Program-made: the position numbers and the translations under genes | Shown here: positions 52,233-60,279 of the stretch, piece by piece | Layout: each line of letters starts with the position of its first letter | Numbering within the stretch: the stretch's first letter is position 1 | Notes under the pieces: model-generated | What the model was told of the DNA's origin: nothing | Database searches by the model: none | What the model saw: only the letters and a program-made list of their open reading frames with translations | Source of the DNA: JAGRMG01 sp047975215 | Lineage (GTDB): Bacteria; Pseudomonadota; Alphaproteobacteria; Rhodobacterales; Rhodobacteraceae | Assembly (NCBI GenBank): GCA_047975215.1 | Contig: JBKEDD010000083.1 | Location: 62,001-126,000, forward strand | Reading direction: 5' to 3' | DNA: 64,000 bases

Positions 52233-53893
52233 CCGACCTACGCAAGAATACCCGCGATGTCTTTCCCCCGACCGGCCCCGGGATCACCGCGAAAAGCTGG
52301 CTGACCGAGGCGCCGATGCGGATGCTGATGAACAACCTGCATCCCGACGTGGCCGAGAACCCGCATGAACTCGTGGTCTATGGCGGCATCGGCCGGGCGG
52401 CGCGGACATGGAAGGATTTCGACACCATCATCGCCAGCCTCAAGACGCTTGAGGACGACCAGACCCTTCTGGTGCAGTCGGGCAAGCCGGTCGGGGTTTT
52501 CAGCACCCACCAGGATGCGCCGCGCGTGCTGATTGCAAATTCCAACCTCGTGCCGCACTGGGCCACCTGGGACCATTTCAACGAACTCGACCGCAAGGGG
52601 CTGGCGATGTACGGCCAGATGACCGCCGGGTCGTGGATCTACATCGGCAGCCAGGGCATCGTTCAGGGCACCTATGAAACCTTCGCCGAAGCCGGGCGCC
52701 AGCACTATGGCGGCGACCTGAAGGGCCGCTGGATCCTGACCGCCGGCCTTGGCGGCATGGGCGGCGCGCAACCGCTGGCTGCGGTGATGGCCGGGGCCTG
52801 CTGTCTGGCGGTGGAATGCGACGAGGCCCGCGCCGGGTTTCGCAAGCGCACGCGCTATGTCGACGAGATCACGCACTCGCTCGACTCCGCACTGGAGATG
52901 ATCAAACGCTGGACCAGCGCGGGCGAGGCGAAGTCCGTGGCGCTTATCGCCAATGCCGCCGACATCTTTCCCGAACTGGTGCGCCGCGGCGTGCGCCCCG
53001 ATATGGTCACCGACCAGACCAGCGCCCACGATCCGGTGCATGGCTACCTGCCGCAAGGCTGGAGCGTGGCCGAGTGGCGCGAGAAGCAGGAAAGCGACCC
53101 CAAGGCGGTCGAAAAGGCCGCGCGTGCCAGCATGAAGGTACATGTCGCCGCGATGGTCGATTTCTGGAACGCCGGCGTGCCAACGCTGGACTATGGCAAC
53201 AACATCCGCCAGGTGGCGCTTGAGGAAGGGCTGGAAAACGCCTTCGCCTTTCCCGGTTTCGTGCCGGCCTATATCCGGCCGCTGTTCTGTCGCGGAATCG
53301 GCCCGTTCCGCTGGTGCGCGCTTTCGGGCGATCCGCAGGACATCTATGCCACCGATGCCAAAGTCAAGGAACTGGTGGACGATCCGCACCTGCACAACTG
53401 GCTCGACCTCGCCCGCGAGCGCATCGCCTTTCAGGGCCTGCCGGCGCGCATCTGCTGGGTCGGGCTTGGCGTGCGGCACAAGCTGGGGCTCGCCTTCAAC
53501 GAGATGGTGCGAACCGGCGAACTGAAGGCGCCCATCGTCATCGGGCGCGACCATCTGGATTCGGGCTCGGTCGCCTCGCCCAACCGCGAGACCGAGGCGA
53601 TGAAGGACGGCTCGGACGCGGTTTCCGACTGGCCGCTGCTGAACGCGCTGCTGAACACCGCGTCGGGCGCGACCTGGGTTTCGCTGCATCATGGAGGCGG
53701 CGTCGGAATGGGGTTTTCGCAGCATTCCGGCATGGTGATATGCTGTGACGGGACTGCGGCCGCCGACGCCCGCATAGCCCGCGTGCTCTGGAACGATCCG
53801 GCAACCGGCGTGATGCGCCATGCCGATGCGGGCTATGACATCGCGCTGGATTGCGCCCGCGAACACGGGCTGAACCTGCCGGGCATCCTGTAG
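52229..53893 (+). CDS. hutU: Urocanate hydratase
   Basis: A 554-residue NAD-containing enzyme hydrating urocanate to imidazolone propionate. Diagnostic stretches are VVYGGIGRAARTW, YIGSQGIVQGTYETF, TAGLGGMGGAQPLA, and LFCRGIGPFRWCALSGDP near the active-site cysteine. It is the last gene of the rightward hut operon and is convergent with hutC; a small hairpin (CCCGC 53904-53908, GCGGG 53916-53920) separates them. Confidence 0.97.
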   Translation: MTDLRKNTRDVFPPTGPGITAKSWLTEAPMRMLMNNLHPDVAENPHELVVYGGIGRAARTWKDFDTIIASLKTLEDDQTLLVQSGKPVGVFSTHQDAPRVLIANSNLVPHWATWDHFNELDRKGLAMYGQMTAGSWIYIGSQGIVQGTYETFAEAGRQHYGGDLKGRWILTAGLGGMGGAQPLAAVMAGACCLAVECDEARAGFRKRTRYVDEITHSLDSALEMIKRWTSAGEAKSVALIANAADIFPELVRRGVRPDMVTDQTSAHDPVHGYLPQGWSVAEWREKQESDPKAVEKAARASMKVHVAAMVDFWNAGVPTLDYGNNIRQVALEEGLENAFAFPGFVPAYIRPLFCRGIGPFRWCALSGDPQDIYATDAKVKELVDDPHLHNWLDLARERIAFQGLPARICWVGLGVRHKLGLAFNEMVRTGELKAPIVIGRDHLDSGSVASPNRETEAMKDGSDAVSDWPLLNALLNTASGATWVSLHHGGGVGMGFSQHSGMVICCDGTAAADARIARVLWNDPATGVMRHADAGYDIALDCAREHGLNLPGIL

Positions 53894-53909
53894 CGCCCGG
53901 TTGCCCGCC

Positions 53910-54599
53910 TCAATAGCGGGTTGTCATCCTGTGTCCGCGGCGGAAATACAGCCGAACGAAAGTGATCGCGCGGCCCTGCCACCAGGTCGAGCGTTCGGTC
54001 TGAAACAGCGCATCGCCGGGGTTGCAATCCAGGTGCGCGGCGAGCGTTTCATCCGCGGGCACCGCCAGGAAGCTGATCTCGGCATCCGAAAACGGGATGG
54101 CACCCACCAGCCATTCGTTCGGACCGGAACGGGAAAAATCCGCGTCGCGCGCCTGCGGCAGGATATCCAGGCTGATCCAGCGATCCTCGAACTGATAGGG
54201 AATACCATCGCCAAAGTGCATGCAGACCAGATGCAGCGCGTCGGCCTTGCCGGTCAGCTTCAGGCGGGCGCGCAGCCAGTCCGGCGCCGGCAGAACCTCG
54301 CGGTGTACCAGCGAATATCGGTAGGCAGCCCCCTGATCCTCGATTTCCTTGCGCACCAGCGGGATATCAAAGCGCGCCTGGCGCACCGGCGCCATGCGCA
54401 CCCGCGTACCGGCCTTGCGGCGCCGCTCGACCATGCCGGCATCGGCCAGTTCGCGCACAGCCCGATTGACGGTGGCACGGGCACATTCATAGGTTTCGGC
54501 CAGTTCCACCTCGTTGGGAATGAGACTGCCGGGTGCCCAGACGCCGCTTGTGATCTTGTCGAGGATGTCCGCTTTCACATCCCGGAAATTCCTTGCCAT
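53910..54599 (-). CDS. hutC: GntR family histidine utilisation repressor
   Basis: A 229-residue regulator: a GntR winged helix at the N-terminus (VKADILDKITSGVWAPGSLIPNEVELAETYECARATVNRAVRELADAG pattern, about 8-55) and a UTRA ligand domain (about 75-225). HutC proteins repress hut genes and release DNA upon binding urocanate. It is placed after hutU on the opposite strand and diverges from the TRAP binding-protein gene, so it may act on both sides. Confidence 0.92.
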   Translation of the reverse strand: MARNFRDVKADILDKITSGVWAPGSLIPNEVELAETYECARATVNRAVRELADAGMVERRRKAGTRVRMAPVRQARFDIPLVRKEIEDQGAAYRYSLVHREVLPAPDWLRARLKLTGKADALHLVCMHFGDGIPYQFEDRWISLDILPQARDADFSRSGPNEWLVGAIPFSDAEISFLAVPADETLAAHLDCNPGDALFQTERSTWWQGRAITFVRLYFRRGHRMTTRY

Positions 54600-54814
54600 G
54601 ACAAGCGGCCCCTGCCCGTTTCATATGAACATATTTGCATCAAGTCTGATTGTATAGGCCACGGAACCGCGTGCCGTCCGGCAGTCGGAGTCTCAAAACG
54701 CAATGGACACCGTACGCAATATTTGCATCTATGCCCGAGGGCGGTAAGCGTCGTCCGGCCCTTGCCGGGACCGTTCTGCTGCCGTTTCGCAAGAAAAGAC
54801 AAGGGAGTCCTCTC
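54600..54814. promoter_or_regulatory. hutC-dctP divergent region with direct repeats
   Basis: A 215-nt gap holding two identical 11-mers, ATATTTGCATC at 54631-54641 and 54719-54729, 88 bp apart, and an inverted repeat ATATG-AA-CATAT at 54623-54634 overlapping the first copy. A similar ATATTGCATG lies in the hutF-hutI gap. These are candidate binding sites of a shared regulator such as HutC. No confident -10/-35 pair is assigned. Confidence 0.5.
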
Positions 54815-55909
54815 ATGGATCGTCGTTCATTCATTGCCAAAGCCGGGCTTCTCGGCGCTGGCGCCGCTTCGGCCGCACTGGCGGCCCCCGCCATCGCGCA
54901 GGGCAACACCACCTGGCGCATGGTCACGACCTGGCCCAAGAACTTTCCCGGCCTGGGCGTCGGCGCGCAACGGCTTGCCGACCGCATCACCGCCGCATCC
55001 GGGGGCCGGCTGACCGTGCAGGTCTATTCCGCCGGCGAACTGGTTCCGCCGCTGCAATCGCTTGATGCGGTGATCGACGGCACCGCCGAGATGAGCCATG
55101 GCGCCGCCTATTACTGGCAGAACAAGTCGCCCGCGCTGTCCTTCTTCACCGGCGTACCCTACGGCATGACCACGCCCGAACTGACCGCATGGGTGCGGTT
55201 CCTGGGCGGTCAGGAAATCTGGGACGAAATCTATGACCAGTTCGGCGTGAAGGGGTTTCTTTCGGGCAACACCGGCACCCAGACCGGTGGCTGGTTCCGC
55301 AAGGAACTCAACAGCGTCGAGGACATCAATGGCGTCCGGTTCAGGACACCCGGCCTTGGCGGACGGGTCTGGGAAAAGCTTGGCGCGACGGTCACCAACA
55401 TGGCCGCGGGCGAGATTTTTCAGGCGCTGCAATCGGGCACGCTGGACGCCGCTGAATTCGTCGGCCCCTACAACGACCTCGCGCTTGGTTTCTATCAGGT
55501 CGCCAAGAACTACTACATGCCGTCCTTCGTGGAATCGGGGCTGGCCACCGAAGTCGTGGTGGACAAGAAGAAGTATCTCGACCTGCCCGACGACCTTCAG
55601 GCGATCATCCGCGACGTCAGCCAGGCAGAATATGACCAGGTGTCGGCAGACTTTATCGCCAACGATCCGCGGGCGCTGAAAACGCTCGTCGACGATCACG
55701 GCGTGATCGTTCGCAACTTCCCCGACGACATCATGGAAGCGGGCGCGAAGGCATCGGTCGAGGTGGTCGAGGAGTTGCGCAACAGCGACGATCCGCTGGT
55801 CAAGAAGACGACCGAAAGCTTCATCGAGGCGCTGAACCTCGTTCGTACGCGCACCGAGAAGATCGACTCGCCCTATGTCCGGGCGCGCGAGCAGTATCTC
55901 AAGTACTGA
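54815..55909 (+). CDS. dctP: TRAP transporter solute-binding protein, 2-oxoacid (TakP-like) type
   Basis: A 364-residue periplasmic binding protein of the DctP family. It has a twin-arginine-like signal (DRRSFIAKAGLLGAGAAS to PAIAQ, about 2-28). The start of the mature chain, WRMVTTWPKNFPGLGVGAQRLADRI, is typical of the TakP group, which binds 2-oxoacids such as pyruvate. AAGGGAG precedes the ATG at 54815. It is convergent with the matching membrane genes at 55970-57936, an unusual split layout for one transporter. Confidence 0.9.
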   Translation: MDRRSFIAKAGLLGAGAASAALAAPAIAQGNTTWRMVTTWPKNFPGLGVGAQRLADRITAASGGRLTVQVYSAGELVPPLQSLDAVIDGTAEMSHGAAYYWQNKSPALSFFTGVPYGMTTPELTAWVRFLGGQEIWDEIYDQFGVKGFLSGNTGTQTGGWFRKELNSVEDINGVRFRTPGLGGRVWEKLGATVTNMAAGEIFQALQSGTLDAAEFVGPYNDLALGFYQVAKNYYMPSFVESGLATEVVVDKKKYLDLPDDLQAIIRDVSQAEYDQVSADFIANDPRALKTLVDDHGVIVRNFPDDIMEAGAKASVEVVEELRNSDDPLVKKTTESFIEALNLVRTRTEKIDSPYVRAREQYLKY

Positions 55910-55930
55910 GCCCGGCCGGCGCGAGACTCG

Positions 55931-55958
55931 AAAGGCCCGGTGGCAACACCGGGCCTTT
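55931..55958. terminator. Bidirectional terminator between dctP and dctM
   Basis: Perfect 12-bp stem AAAGGCCCGGTG (55931-55942) and CACCGGGCCTTT (55947-55958) with a GCAA tetraloop, followed by CTTTGTG on the plus strand and preceded by a matching A-rich stretch, so it works in both directions. Confidence 0.9.
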
Positions 55959-55969
55959 CTTTGTGCACC

Positions 55970-57361
55970 TCAGCCCGCGATCATCCGGGGCAGCCAGGTC
56001 ACGATGCCCGGAAAGGCGAACAGTATGGCGATGGCGACGATCTGAAGCACCACGAAAGGCAGGATGCCCTTGTAGATCGCGGATGTCGGCAACCCCGTCG
56101 GTGCGACCCCGCGCAGATAGAACAGGGCGAACCCGAAAGGCGGCGTCAGAAACGACGTTTGCAGGTTCACGCCGACGATGACACCCAGCCACACCGGATC
56201 GACATCGAGCGCAAGCAGAATCGGGGCGGTGATCGGAATGACGATGAAGATGATCTCGAACGTGTCGAGGATGAACCCGAGAACGAACATGATCGCCATC
56301 ACCACCGCGACGGCCGCCAGCGTGCCGCCGGGAAGATTGGCGAGGAATTCGTGCACCAGGTTGTCGCCGCCCATCAGGCGGAACACCACCGAAAACACCG
56401 ACGCCCCAAGCAGGATCACGAATACCATGCTGGTGATCGTGGCCGTCGCGACGGCGGTTTCGCGCAGCACACGGAAGGACAGCCGCCAGCGCAGCGCGGC
56501 CAGGATCATGGCGCCCACGGCCCCGACCGACGCGGCCTCGGTCGGGGTGGCGATACCGCCCAGGATCGAACCCAGCACAGCCAGGATCAGCAATAGCGGC
56601 GGCACCAGCGCGGTCAGGACCTCGCGCAGCAGATTGCCGCTTTCCTCGGGCGGCACCGGCACCGCCGGGCACGAGGCGGGATCCGCCACGGCCTTGAAGA
56701 TGGTGTAGGCAAGGTACAGCCCGACCAGCAGGAACCCGGGCAGCAGGGCACCGGCGAACAGGTCACCCACCGAAACCGGGACGGGGGCGAAATTGCCCTT
56801 GGCCATCTGGACCTGAGAATTGATGCCCGACAGCATGTCGCCCATGAAGATCAGGACAGTCGAGGGCGGAACGATCTGGCCCAGCGTGCCGCTGGCGCAG
56901 ATGACGCCGGTGGCGAGTTTCGGGTTGTAGCCCGCCCGCAGCATCGCCGGCAGCGAGATCAGCCCCATGGTCACGACGGTCGCCCCGACAACGCCGGTGG
57001 ATGCCGCCAGCAGCGCGCCGACGATGATGACCGAAATTCCAAGCCCGCCGCGCAGGCTGCCGAACAGCTTGCCCATGGTCATCAGCAATTGTTCGGCGAT
57101 GTTGGAGCGTTCCAGCATCACCCCCATGAAGATGAACAGCGGTACCGCGACCAGAACCTCATTGGTCATGAATCCGATGTAGCGGTTGGGCAGGGACCCG
57201 AAGTTCGACGGGTCGAACACCCCGAACCACATTCCCGCCAGCCCGAACATGAGAGACACCCCGGCCAGGGTGAACGCCACGGGGAACCCCAGCAGCAGAA
57301 AGCCGATGATGCCAAAGAACATCAGCCCCGAAAGCAGCTCTCCGATCGCGACCGGATCCAT
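55970..57361 (-). CDS. dctM: TRAP transporter large permease (DctM)
   Basis: A 463-residue polytopic protein, the sodium-driven large subunit of a TRAP carrier. About 12 helices are seen; conserved blocks are VPLFIFMGVMLERS, GIATPTEAASVGAVGA, and NLQTSFLTPPFGFALFYLRG near the C-terminus. The start overlaps the dctQ stop by one base (TGATG). It presumably pairs with the TakP-like protein encoded on the other side of the terminator. Confidence 0.94.
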   Translation of the reverse strand: MDPVAIGELLSGLMFFGIIGFLLLGFPVAFTLAGVSLMFGLAGMWFGVFDPSNFGSLPNRYIGFMTNEVLVAVPLFIFMGVMLERSNIAEQLLMTMGKLFGSLRGGLGISVIIVGALLAASTGVVGATVVTMGLISLPAMLRAGYNPKLATGVICASGTLGQIVPPSTVLIFMGDMLSGINSQVQMAKGNFAPVPVSVGDLFAGALLPGFLLVGLYLAYTIFKAVADPASCPAVPVPPEESGNLLREVLTALVPPLLLILAVLGSILGGIATPTEAASVGAVGAMILAALRWRLSFRVLRETAVATATITSMVFVILLGASVFSVVFRLMGGDNLVHEFLANLPGGTLAAVAVVMAIMFVLGFILDTFEIIFIVIPITAPILLALDVDPVWLGVIVGVNLQTSFLTPPFGFALFYLRGVAPTGLPTSAIYKGILPFVVLQIVAIAILFAFPGIVTWLPRMIAG

Positions 57362-57936
57362 CAGGACGCCACCGTTGCGGAATCCGCGTCATGGGGCGCA
57401 TCGTATCGCATGCGGGGCGGTACCAGGTCGGCCCGTCCGGCCAGAACGAGAACCGAGCGCAGGGCGATCGCCACGCCCTGAAGCGCCAGCAGGGCGGCAA
57501 AGGCAACGATAAAGCTCTTCAGGATGAACAGGCCCGGCATCCCGCCGACATTCGCCGAGGCCTCGTGATAGGTCCAGGAACGCAGGACGAACGGGACGGA
57601 ATAGGTATAGACGACCCAGGTGAACGGCAGCAGGAAGGCACAGACGCCCAGCAGATCGACCAACGCCTTGCTGCGAATGCGGGCCGGCCGGTAGAAGATG
57701 TCGACGCGCACATGATCGTCGCGCAGAAGTGCAAAGCCCGCGACGGCGGTGAACATCGCACCGTTGAGCCAGATATACAGATCCTGCATCCACACAAAGC
57801 TTGTGGAAAAGACATAACGCTGCACCACGACGGTGAAACAGACCGCGACGATAGCCAGCGACAGCCACGAGAACGCCCGGCCGATCCAGAGATTGACCAG
57901 GCCTATCGCCTGGATACAAAAAGCCATTGCGCGCAT
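57361..57936 (-). CDS. dctQ: TRAP transporter small permease (DctQ)
   Basis: A 191-residue four-helix membrane protein with VWMQDLYIWLNGAMFTAVAGFALLRDDHVRVDIFY, the typical DctQ central motif. It stabilises DctM and helps dock the binding protein. AGGGGAC precedes the ATG at 57936. It is divergent from gdhA; the 182-nt gap must hold both promoters but no clear box was assigned. Confidence 0.92.
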   Translation of the reverse strand: MRAMAFCIQAIGLVNLWIGRAFSWLSLAIVAVCFTVVVQRYVFSTSFVWMQDLYIWLNGAMFTAVAGFALLRDDHVRVDIFYRPARIRSKALVDLLGVCAFLLPFTWVVYTYSVPFVLRSWTYHEASANVGGMPGLFILKSFIVAFAALLALQGVAIALRSVLVLAGRADLVPPRMRYDAPHDADSATVAS

Positions 57937-58118
57937 GCTTGTCCCCTGTTGTCCAATTGCAGGTTTCTAGTGGAACGGGCGGTTTTGCAACCCTTCGCGG
58001 CATGGATGCCGTTCGGGTGCGGCGCCTTACACCCTTGCAATGCGCCCGGAATTGTCGGAAATCTGCGCCGAACTCGGCATGAGTATCAACCTGATAACCG
58101 ATTCCCGAAAGAGGAACC

Positions 58119-59468
58119 ATGAATTCGATCGACGAAAAACTGCAACCTATCCTCAGCACGGTGCTGCACCGAAACGCCGGTGAAGCGGAATTTCATCAGG
58201 CCGTTCACGAAGTCCTGGAAAGCCTTGGCCGGGTCATCTCGAAACATCCCGAATATGCCGACGAGGCATTGATCGAACGCATCTGCGAACCCGAACGCCA
58301 GATCATCTTTCGGGTACCGTGGATCGACGACAGGGGCGACGTGCAGATCAACCGCGGCTTCCGGGTGCAGTTCAATTCGGCACTTGGCCCCTACAAGGGC
58401 GGATTGCGATTTCATCCCTCGGTCAATGTCGGGATTATCAAGTTCCTCGGCTTCGAACAGACTTTCAAGAATGCCCTGACCGGCCTGCCCATCGGCGGCG
58501 GCAAGGGCGGCTCCGACTTCGACCCCAAGGGCCGGTCGGACCGTGAAATCATGCGCTTCTGCCAGTCCTTCATGATCGAACTGCACCGGCATGTCGGCGA
58601 ATACATCGACGTGCCCGCAGGCGATATCGGCGTCGGCGGCCGCGAGATCGGCTTCATGTTCGGAATGTACAAGCGGCTGACCAACCGCTACGAGGCGGGT
58701 GTGCTGACCGGCAAGGGGCTGTCCTATGGCGGGTCGCGCGCCCGTACCGAGGCCACCGGATTCGGCACCACCTATTTCGTACAGCGGATGCTGGGTACCC
58801 GCGATACCGGTTTCGAGGGCAAACGCTGCGTGGTGTCGGGATCGGGCAACGTGGCCGTCTATGCGATGGAAAAGATCCTGTCCTACGGCGGTATCGTCGT
58901 CGCCTGTTCCGATTCCGACGGCTACGTCGTGGACGAAGCCGGAATCGACCTTGGTCTGGTCAAGGAAATCAAGGAGGTCCGGCGCGGGCGAATATCGGAA
59001 TATGTGCGCCTCAAGGGGCCGGGATGTCACTACGTCAAGGGCGGCTCGGTCTGGGAAGTGCCCTGCGACGTGGCCATGCCCTCGGCCACCCAGAACGAGT
59101 TGACCGGCGCCGACGCAAGGACGCTTGTCAAGAACGGCGTGATCGCGGTGGGCGAAGGCGCGAACATGCCCTGCACGCCCGATGCGGTGCATCATTTCCA
59201 GAAGGCCGGTGTGCTGTTCGCGCCCGGCAAGGCGGCAAATGCCGGGGGCGTTGCGACTTCGGCGCTGGAAATGCAGCAGAACGCCAGCCGCGACAGCTGG
59301 TCCTTCGAAAAGACCGAGGAGCGCCTGGCCGAAATCATGCACAACATTCACGATGCCTGCGCCGCCACCGCCGAAGAATACGGTGCGCCCGGCAACTATG
59401 TGCTGGGCGCCAACATAACCGGCTTCGTGCGCGTGGCCGAGGCCATGCGCGCCATGGGCGTGATCTGA
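58119..59468 (+). CDS. gdhA: NADP-type glutamate dehydrogenase
   Basis: A 449-residue enzyme interconverting glutamate and 2-oxoglutarate plus ammonia. Substrate lysines are Lys93 (GPYKGGLRF), Lys117 (EQTFKNAL) and catalytic Lys129 (PIGGGKGGSDFDPKG). The length and the PIGGGKGGSDF form are those of the hexameric NADP-specific group, which usually assimilates ammonia. Position beside hut genes and a 2-oxoacid carrier suggests it handles glutamate from histidine, though direction cannot be read from sequence. The gap of 22 nt to the next convergent gene has only a short GC repeat. Confidence 0.95.
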   Translation: MNSIDEKLQPILSTVLHRNAGEAEFHQAVHEVLESLGRVISKHPEYADEALIERICEPERQIIFRVPWIDDRGDVQINRGFRVQFNSALGPYKGGLRFHPSVNVGIIKFLGFEQTFKNALTGLPIGGGKGGSDFDPKGRSDREIMRFCQSFMIELHRHVGEYIDVPAGDIGVGGREIGFMFGMYKRLTNRYEAGVLTGKGLSYGGSRARTEATGFGTTYFVQRMLGTRDTGFEGKRCVVSGSGNVAVYAMEKILSYGGIVVACSDSDGYVVDEAGIDLGLVKEIKEVRRGRISEYVRLKGPGCHYVKGGSVWEVPCDVAMPSATQNELTGADARTLVKNGVIAVGEGANMPCTPDAVHHFQKAGVLFAPGKAANAGGVATSALEMQQNASRDSWSFEKTEERLAEIMHNIHDACAATAEEYGAPGNYVLGANITGFVRVAEAMRAMGVI

Positions 59469-59490
59469 ATAGCTGTCCCCCGGGCGGGCC

Positions 59491-60279
59491 TCAGGCCAGG
59501 GCCAGCGCGACCAGATCGCGCGCCGCCATGCCCGGGCGCGCGCCCAGGGCCTCGGCGGCGGCGTTGCAGGCGGAAACCGTGCCGTCCCGCCAGGTCGAGC
59601 GCGCCTCGCCAATCCGCGCCGACATCGCCGCGACCGTAGCGGCGGCGATGCCACGGGTCTGCAATACCGGCAGGCGCGAGGTTCCCGCACCTCCACCGGC
59701 ATCGTTGAACAGGGCCAGACGCGCATCCGCCTTGAGCGCGTTCGCCGGGTCGGTGCCGAACAGCGCCCCGTGCGAGCCGGTGGCGACAACCTGACCTGCA
59801 TCTTCGGCGACCACCAGCCCGGCGGAATCGACCAGCACCAGCCGCCGCCGCGCGCCCGGCAGCACCAGCGCCTCGCGGCCTTCGCGGATCTCGGGGCAAT
59901 CGCCCGCGGGCAGCGGTGCGGCGCGCATCAGCCCGGCGGCGTCGGCACAGGTCATGCCGGGCATCAGGCCCAGCCGCGCGGCGGGGGCGTTGACATGCGA
60001 TATCACTCCTTGCGAGAGCATCATGGCCGCCTTGCCGATATCGGCGCTGGCATGGCCGATCGCGGCAGCCGCCATACCCTGCGCGGCCAGCCAGTCCAGA
60101 CCGCCGATTCCCGCCCGGTCCAGCCCGACCCCGGCATCGTTGAAGATAGCCGCGCGACAGCCTGACCTGCGCGCCAGACAGGCCGCATATACGCCGCCAT
60201 GCGAACCGGTGACAACGACCCGGCCCGCCACGTCACCGGGCAGCCGGGTGATGCTGTCGGCCAGCGCAGGCTCAGGCAA
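59491..60279 (-). CDS. Uncharacterised protein made of two tandem copies of one domain
   Basis: A 262-residue protein of unknown function with a clear internal duplication at a period of about 143 residues. Shared elements are TGSHG (24-28 and 167-171), FNDAG (46-50 and 191-195), a GMAAAAIGHASADIG-like helix (68-82 and 210-224) and VNAPAARLGLMPGM / CNAAAEALGARPGM (96-109 and 238-251). Glycine-rich loops and FNDAG suggest a nucleotide- or phosphate-binding fold, but I do not recognise the family. The likely start is a TTG at 60279 with GGAAAGG upstream, overlapping the ThDP gene by 8 nt. It is the last gene of the TRAP-ThDP operon. Confidence 0.75.
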   Translation of the reverse strand: MPEPALADSITRLPGDVAGRVVVTGSHGGVYAACLARRSGCRAAIFNDAGVGLDRAGIGGLDWLAAQGMAAAAIGHASADIGKAAMMLSQGVISHVNAPAARLGLMPGMTCADAAGLMRAAPLPAGDCPEIREGREALVLPGARRRLVLVDSAGLVVAEDAGQVVATGSHGALFGTDPANALKADARLALFNDAGGGAGTSRLPVLQTRGIAAATVAAMSARIGEARSTWRDGTVSACNAAAEALGARPGMAARDLVALALA

